This document shows, piece after piece, positions 6,442 through 8,504 of a stretch of 8,504 nt of DNA (its first letter is position 1; every line of letters begins with the position of its first letter). A program made the position numbers and the translations under genes. Under the pieces are notes generated by a model. It had not been told where the DNA came from. It ran no database searches and saw only the letters and a program-made list of their open reading frames with translations. The stretch is taken from contig JAAZYJ010000315.1 in assembly GCA_014239715.1 (NCBI GenBank), positions 1 through 8,504 of the forward strand. Direction: 5' to 3'. Origin of the DNA: Flavobacteriales bacterium (GTDB lineage: Bacteria; Bacteroidota; Bacteroidia; Flavobacteriales; Parvicellaceae).

Positions 6442-7528
6442 ATGATTACTCAAGACCAGCTGAATCAGCTAGATGGGCGCCTGCAGGCGTTAAGGGGGTA
6501 TCTTTGACGTTGACCAGAAGTTGATGGAAATTGAAGAAGATGAGCTCAAGTCGCAAGACCCGAACTTTTGGGACAATTCACAGGAAGCAGAGTTGTTGCT
6601 GAAGAAGATCAAGCAGAAAAAATATTGGACTGAATCGTATGCCAGAGTAAGCTCAGCCATGGAAGACCTGAAGGTAATACTGGAATTTTATAAAGAAGGC
6701 GAAGCTTCAGAAAGTGATGTAGAAGAGGCCACAAACGTTTTGGTCAAAGATGTTGAGGAACTTGAGTTCAAAAACATGTTGTCAGCTGAAGAGGACAGTC
6801 TCAATGCGGTACTTCAGATAACGGCGGGTGCCGGCGGCACAGAAAGCTGTGACTGGGGCGCTATGCTTTTGAGAATGTATCTGATGTGGGGAGAAAAGAA
6901 CGGATATAAGATCAAGGAATTGAACTACCAGGCAGGAGATGTAGCGGGTATAAAGACAGTAACCCTCGAGATCGAAGGAGATTTTGCATTTGGCTACCTG
7001 AAGGGAGAAAATGGGGTGCATCGACTAGTGAGAGTTAGCCCTTTCAACGCACAAGGAAAACGAATGACGTCATTTGTTTCGGTTTATGTCTATCCTTCGG
7101 TAGATGATTCGATAGATATTAAGATCAACCCTTCCGACATAAGCTGGGATACATTCAGAAGTGGAGGCGCAGGGGGTCAAAATGTGAACAAGGTAGAAAC
7201 AGGCGTTCGACTCAAACATGCGCCGTCAGGAATTGTTATTGAAAATACGGAAACTCGATCGCAACTCGGAAACAGAGAGAAAGCAATGCAATTGCTAAAG
7301 TCCCAATTGTACGAATTGGAGCTGAGAAAACGGCAGGAATCGCGGGACGAGATAGAGGCCGGAAAAAAGAAAATTGAATGGGGTTCGCAGATCAGAAGTT
7401 ATGTGCTGGACGATAGAAGAGTGAAGGATCACAGGACCAATTACACTGTAAATGACCCTGATAAAGTGCTGGATGGTGAGCTGACGCCCTTCCTTAAATC
7501 GTATTTAATGGAATTTGGTGGGAATTAA
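6442..7528 (+). CDS. prfB: Peptide chain release factor 2, with +1 programmed frameshift
   Basis: RF2 ends translation at UGA and UAA. The coding sequence is in two parts: frame 0 from the ATG at 6442 to the CTT at 6502-6504 (21 codons, MITQDQLNQLDGRLQALRGYL), then one base (T6505) is skipped and the +1 frame runs from GAC at 6506 to TAA at 7528, for 361 residues in total. Family marks are the SPF codon-recognition tripeptide at residues 199-201 (VRVSPFNAQGKR), the peptidyl-hydrolysis GGQ at 244-246 (RSGGAGGQNVNK) and the domain stretch ITAGAGGTESCDWGAMLLRMY. Length and motif spacing match RF2 elsewhere. Reading only the +1 frame would place the start near 6521 and lose the N-terminal helix. 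It follows recX and has its own likely promoter. Frameshifting is autoregulatory in this family: low RF2 lets the ribosome pause at UGA and shift. Confidence 0.97.
6493..6508 (+). promoter_or_regulatory. prfB programmed +1 frameshift site
   Basis: The bases read AGG GGG TAT CTT TGA C in frame 0. This is the classical RF2 arrangement: an SD-like AGGGGG, a three-base spacer, the slippery CTT and a UGA stop in the poor context UGAC. It matches the E. coli site base for base. Slippage of the peptidyl-tRNA from CUU to UUU moves the ribosome into the frame that encodes the rest of RF2. Confidence 0.95.
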
Positions 7529-7555
7529 TGCAACCCTTTTTTACTAAATTGAGTC

Positions 7556-7563
7556 TTTATTTG
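7556..7563 (+). promoter_or_regulatory. Possible promoter of the secreted-protein gene, -7 box
   Basis: TTTATTTG matches TAnnTTTG at all but the second position, and a T6 run at 7537-7542 lies near the expected -33 distance. The start point would fall inside the palindrome just downstream. The match is imperfect and the region AT-rich, so this is tentative. Confidence 0.25.
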
Positions 7564-7583
7564 CAATAGACGTAGTCTATTGC
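7563..7583 (+). repeat. Perfect 9-bp inverted repeat between prfB and the secreted protein gene
   Basis: GCAATAGAC and GTCTATTGC are exact reverse complements around the loop GTA. The element lies 35 bases after the prfB stop and 21 bases before the next ATG. There is no T run after it on either strand, which argues against an intrinsic terminator. Its position over the likely transcript start fits an operator or a 5' leader hairpin. Confidence 0.6.
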
Positions 7584-7604
7584 CTAACGATAAATAGCTG
7601 TTGA

Positions 7605-8504
7605 ATGAAAAACACCCTGCTTAGCTTGTTGCTGTTGGTGGGAGCAAATTGCGTATTTGCCCACAATGATGTTACTTTTAAATTTACCGAAAACAAAGGC
7701 CAATTTAACTCTAGGGTTCTCTACCATAATAAATTGCATATCGGAGACATGTTCTTGGAAAAAGACAGGTTCACGTTCAATATGTGGAGTCCAGTACAGC
7801 TTGATGAATTCTATAAGAAGCGTCACGGAATTGGGGCTGCAAATGGCGAGAACAAAAACGAGGCGCAGATCAGTGAAAGAATAGACGCATCTGGAGTTGA
7901 TGAGTCATGGGATAAGCATGCCTTTTCCATGAAGTTTTTGAATGCCAACGAACATGTTTCCGTAAAAGCTTCGGATGCGTTACCAGGGATCTACAACTAC
8001 ATGATTGGTAACGATAAATCGAAATGGGGAATTGGCGCTAAGTCATATCGCTTAGTTAGGTACGATGAATTGTATAATGGCATAGATATGGAGATCTATG
8101 CTGCATTTCAGAACTTAAAATATGATTTTATTGTGGCTTCAGGCGCAGATCCGGATCAGATTCAGGTGGATTATAAAGGTGTGGACAATATTAGGATACT
8201 GGAAAATGGAAACCTCTCAGTTGTTCTGTCTATTGACGAGATTCAAGAGATGCGCCCTATTGCTTATCAGAAAGTCAATGGTCAAAGAGTTGAGGTGCCC
8301 TGTAAGTTTGTTCTGGATGGCACAATTCTGAAATTCGAATTTCCCGAGGGGTATGATCCAAGCAAGGAGCTAACTGTAGACCCTACTTGGATCTTTTCTA
8401 CATTGTCAGGTTCAACCGTCGACAACTGGGGCTTCACGGCAACCTATGATTCGCAAGGAAATCTATATGCCGCAGGTGTGGCATTCGGCTCTGGATACCC
8501 AACA
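7605..8504 (+). CDS. Secreted DUF7948/SBBP-repeat-like protein, N-terminal part
   Basis: The first 300 codons of a protein that continues beyond the window. A Sec signal peptide (MKNTLLSLLLLVGANCVFA, likely cut before HND) leads into FKFTENKGQF, the usual opening of DUF7948-type N-terminal domains. Typical later blocks are GIYNYMIGNDKSKWG, YDELYNGIDMEIYA, KYDFIVASGADPDQIQVDYKG and ELTVDPTWIFSTLSG. From about residue 268 the sequence NWGFTATYDSQGNLYAAGVAF looks like the first SBBP beta-propeller repeat. In Bacteroidota such proteins are usually very long, often ending with a type IX secretion sorting domain (gliding motility-associated C-terminal or Por type); that end is not visible here. The Cys in the leader (GANC) does not fit a lipobox. 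The function is unknown; a surface or extracellular role is inferred. Confidence 0.85.
   Translation, partial: MKNTLLSLLLLVGANCVFAHNDVTFKFTENKGQFNSRVLYHNKLHIGDMFLEKDRFTFNMWSPVQLDEFYKKRHGIGAANGENKNEAQISERIDASGVDESWDKHAFSMKFLNANEHVSVKASDALPGIYNYMIGNDKSKWGIGAKSYRLVRYDELYNGIDMEIYAAFQNLKYDFIVASGADPDQIQVDYKGVDNIRILENGNLSVVLSIDEIQEMRPIAYQKVNGQRVEVPCKFVLDGTILKFEFPEGYDPSKELTVDPTWIFSTLSGSTVDNWGFTATYDSQGNLYAAGVAFGSGYPT

Noticed and set aside
6521..6526. prfB start at TTG 6521 or ATG 6524
   Set aside because: The upstream 21 codons and the canonical frameshift site show that the gene begins at 6442.
7531..7543. T6 run after prfB as an intrinsic terminator
   Set aside because: No adequate stem precedes it; the only pairing is GGG with CCC across a long loop.
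7605..7661. Lipoprotein signal for the last gene (Cys in VGANC)
   Set aside because: Asn at -1 does not fit a lipobox; a normal signal peptidase I site, VFA before HND, is available.
1..8504. CRISPR array, tRNA, rRNA, insertion sequence or phage genes
   Set aside because: No regularly spaced repeats, cloverleaf or rRNA segments, transposase motifs or terminal inverted repeats were seen on either strand.

Overview
This window looks like a chromosomal segment of a gliding or type IX secretion-competent member of the Bacteroidota, probably near the Flavobacteriales or Cytophagales. The evidence is GldD and GldE, a Bacteroidota-type HU protein with a GRNIS arm, a tiny Lys/Arg-rich COX24/mS38-like peptide, TAnnTTTG promoter boxes, start codons without Shine-Dalgarno (SD) sequences, and a secreted protein with a DUF7948/SBBP-like architecture. 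A species cannot be named from the sequence alone.

Left half, minus strand (about 3595 down to 1). This is a compact, probably co-transcribed series: mutY (adenine glycosylase), ssb (single-strand DNA-binding protein), gldE (CNNM/CBS/CorC-type membrane protein), gldD (gliding lipoprotein), then the first 13 codons of an exported protein that runs off the left edge. The gaps are 20 and 38 bp; gldE and gldD overlap by 11 bp. DNA repair and maintenance genes therefore sit directly upstream of gliding genes.

Centre (3596-3734). A divergent promoter region, with one TAnnTTTG box facing mutY and another facing the HU gene.

Right half, plus strand. HU-family protein, a 30-residue very basic peptide too short for routine gene callers, RNase G, RecX, and release factor 2 (prfB). 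The last is split by the classical +1 programmed frameshift: a 21-codon frame-0 part ends at an in-frame TGA, and the other 340 codons lie in the +1 frame. A calling program would start prfB about 80 bp too late. After a 76-bp gap with a perfect 9-bp inverted repeat comes the first 300 codons of a large secreted protein that continues beyond the right edge.

The plus-strand genes mostly serve nucleoid structure, ribosome function, RNA processing, recombination control and translation termination. The gene content is largely conserved housekeeping; I do not see a clearly new multi-gene system. The points most worth a second look are the SD-dependent prfB frameshift in a lineage whose ribosomes normally mask the anti-SD, the tiny mS38-like peptide, the very short leaders predicted for ssb and prfB, the structured leader before RNase G, and the palindrome before the secreted protein.
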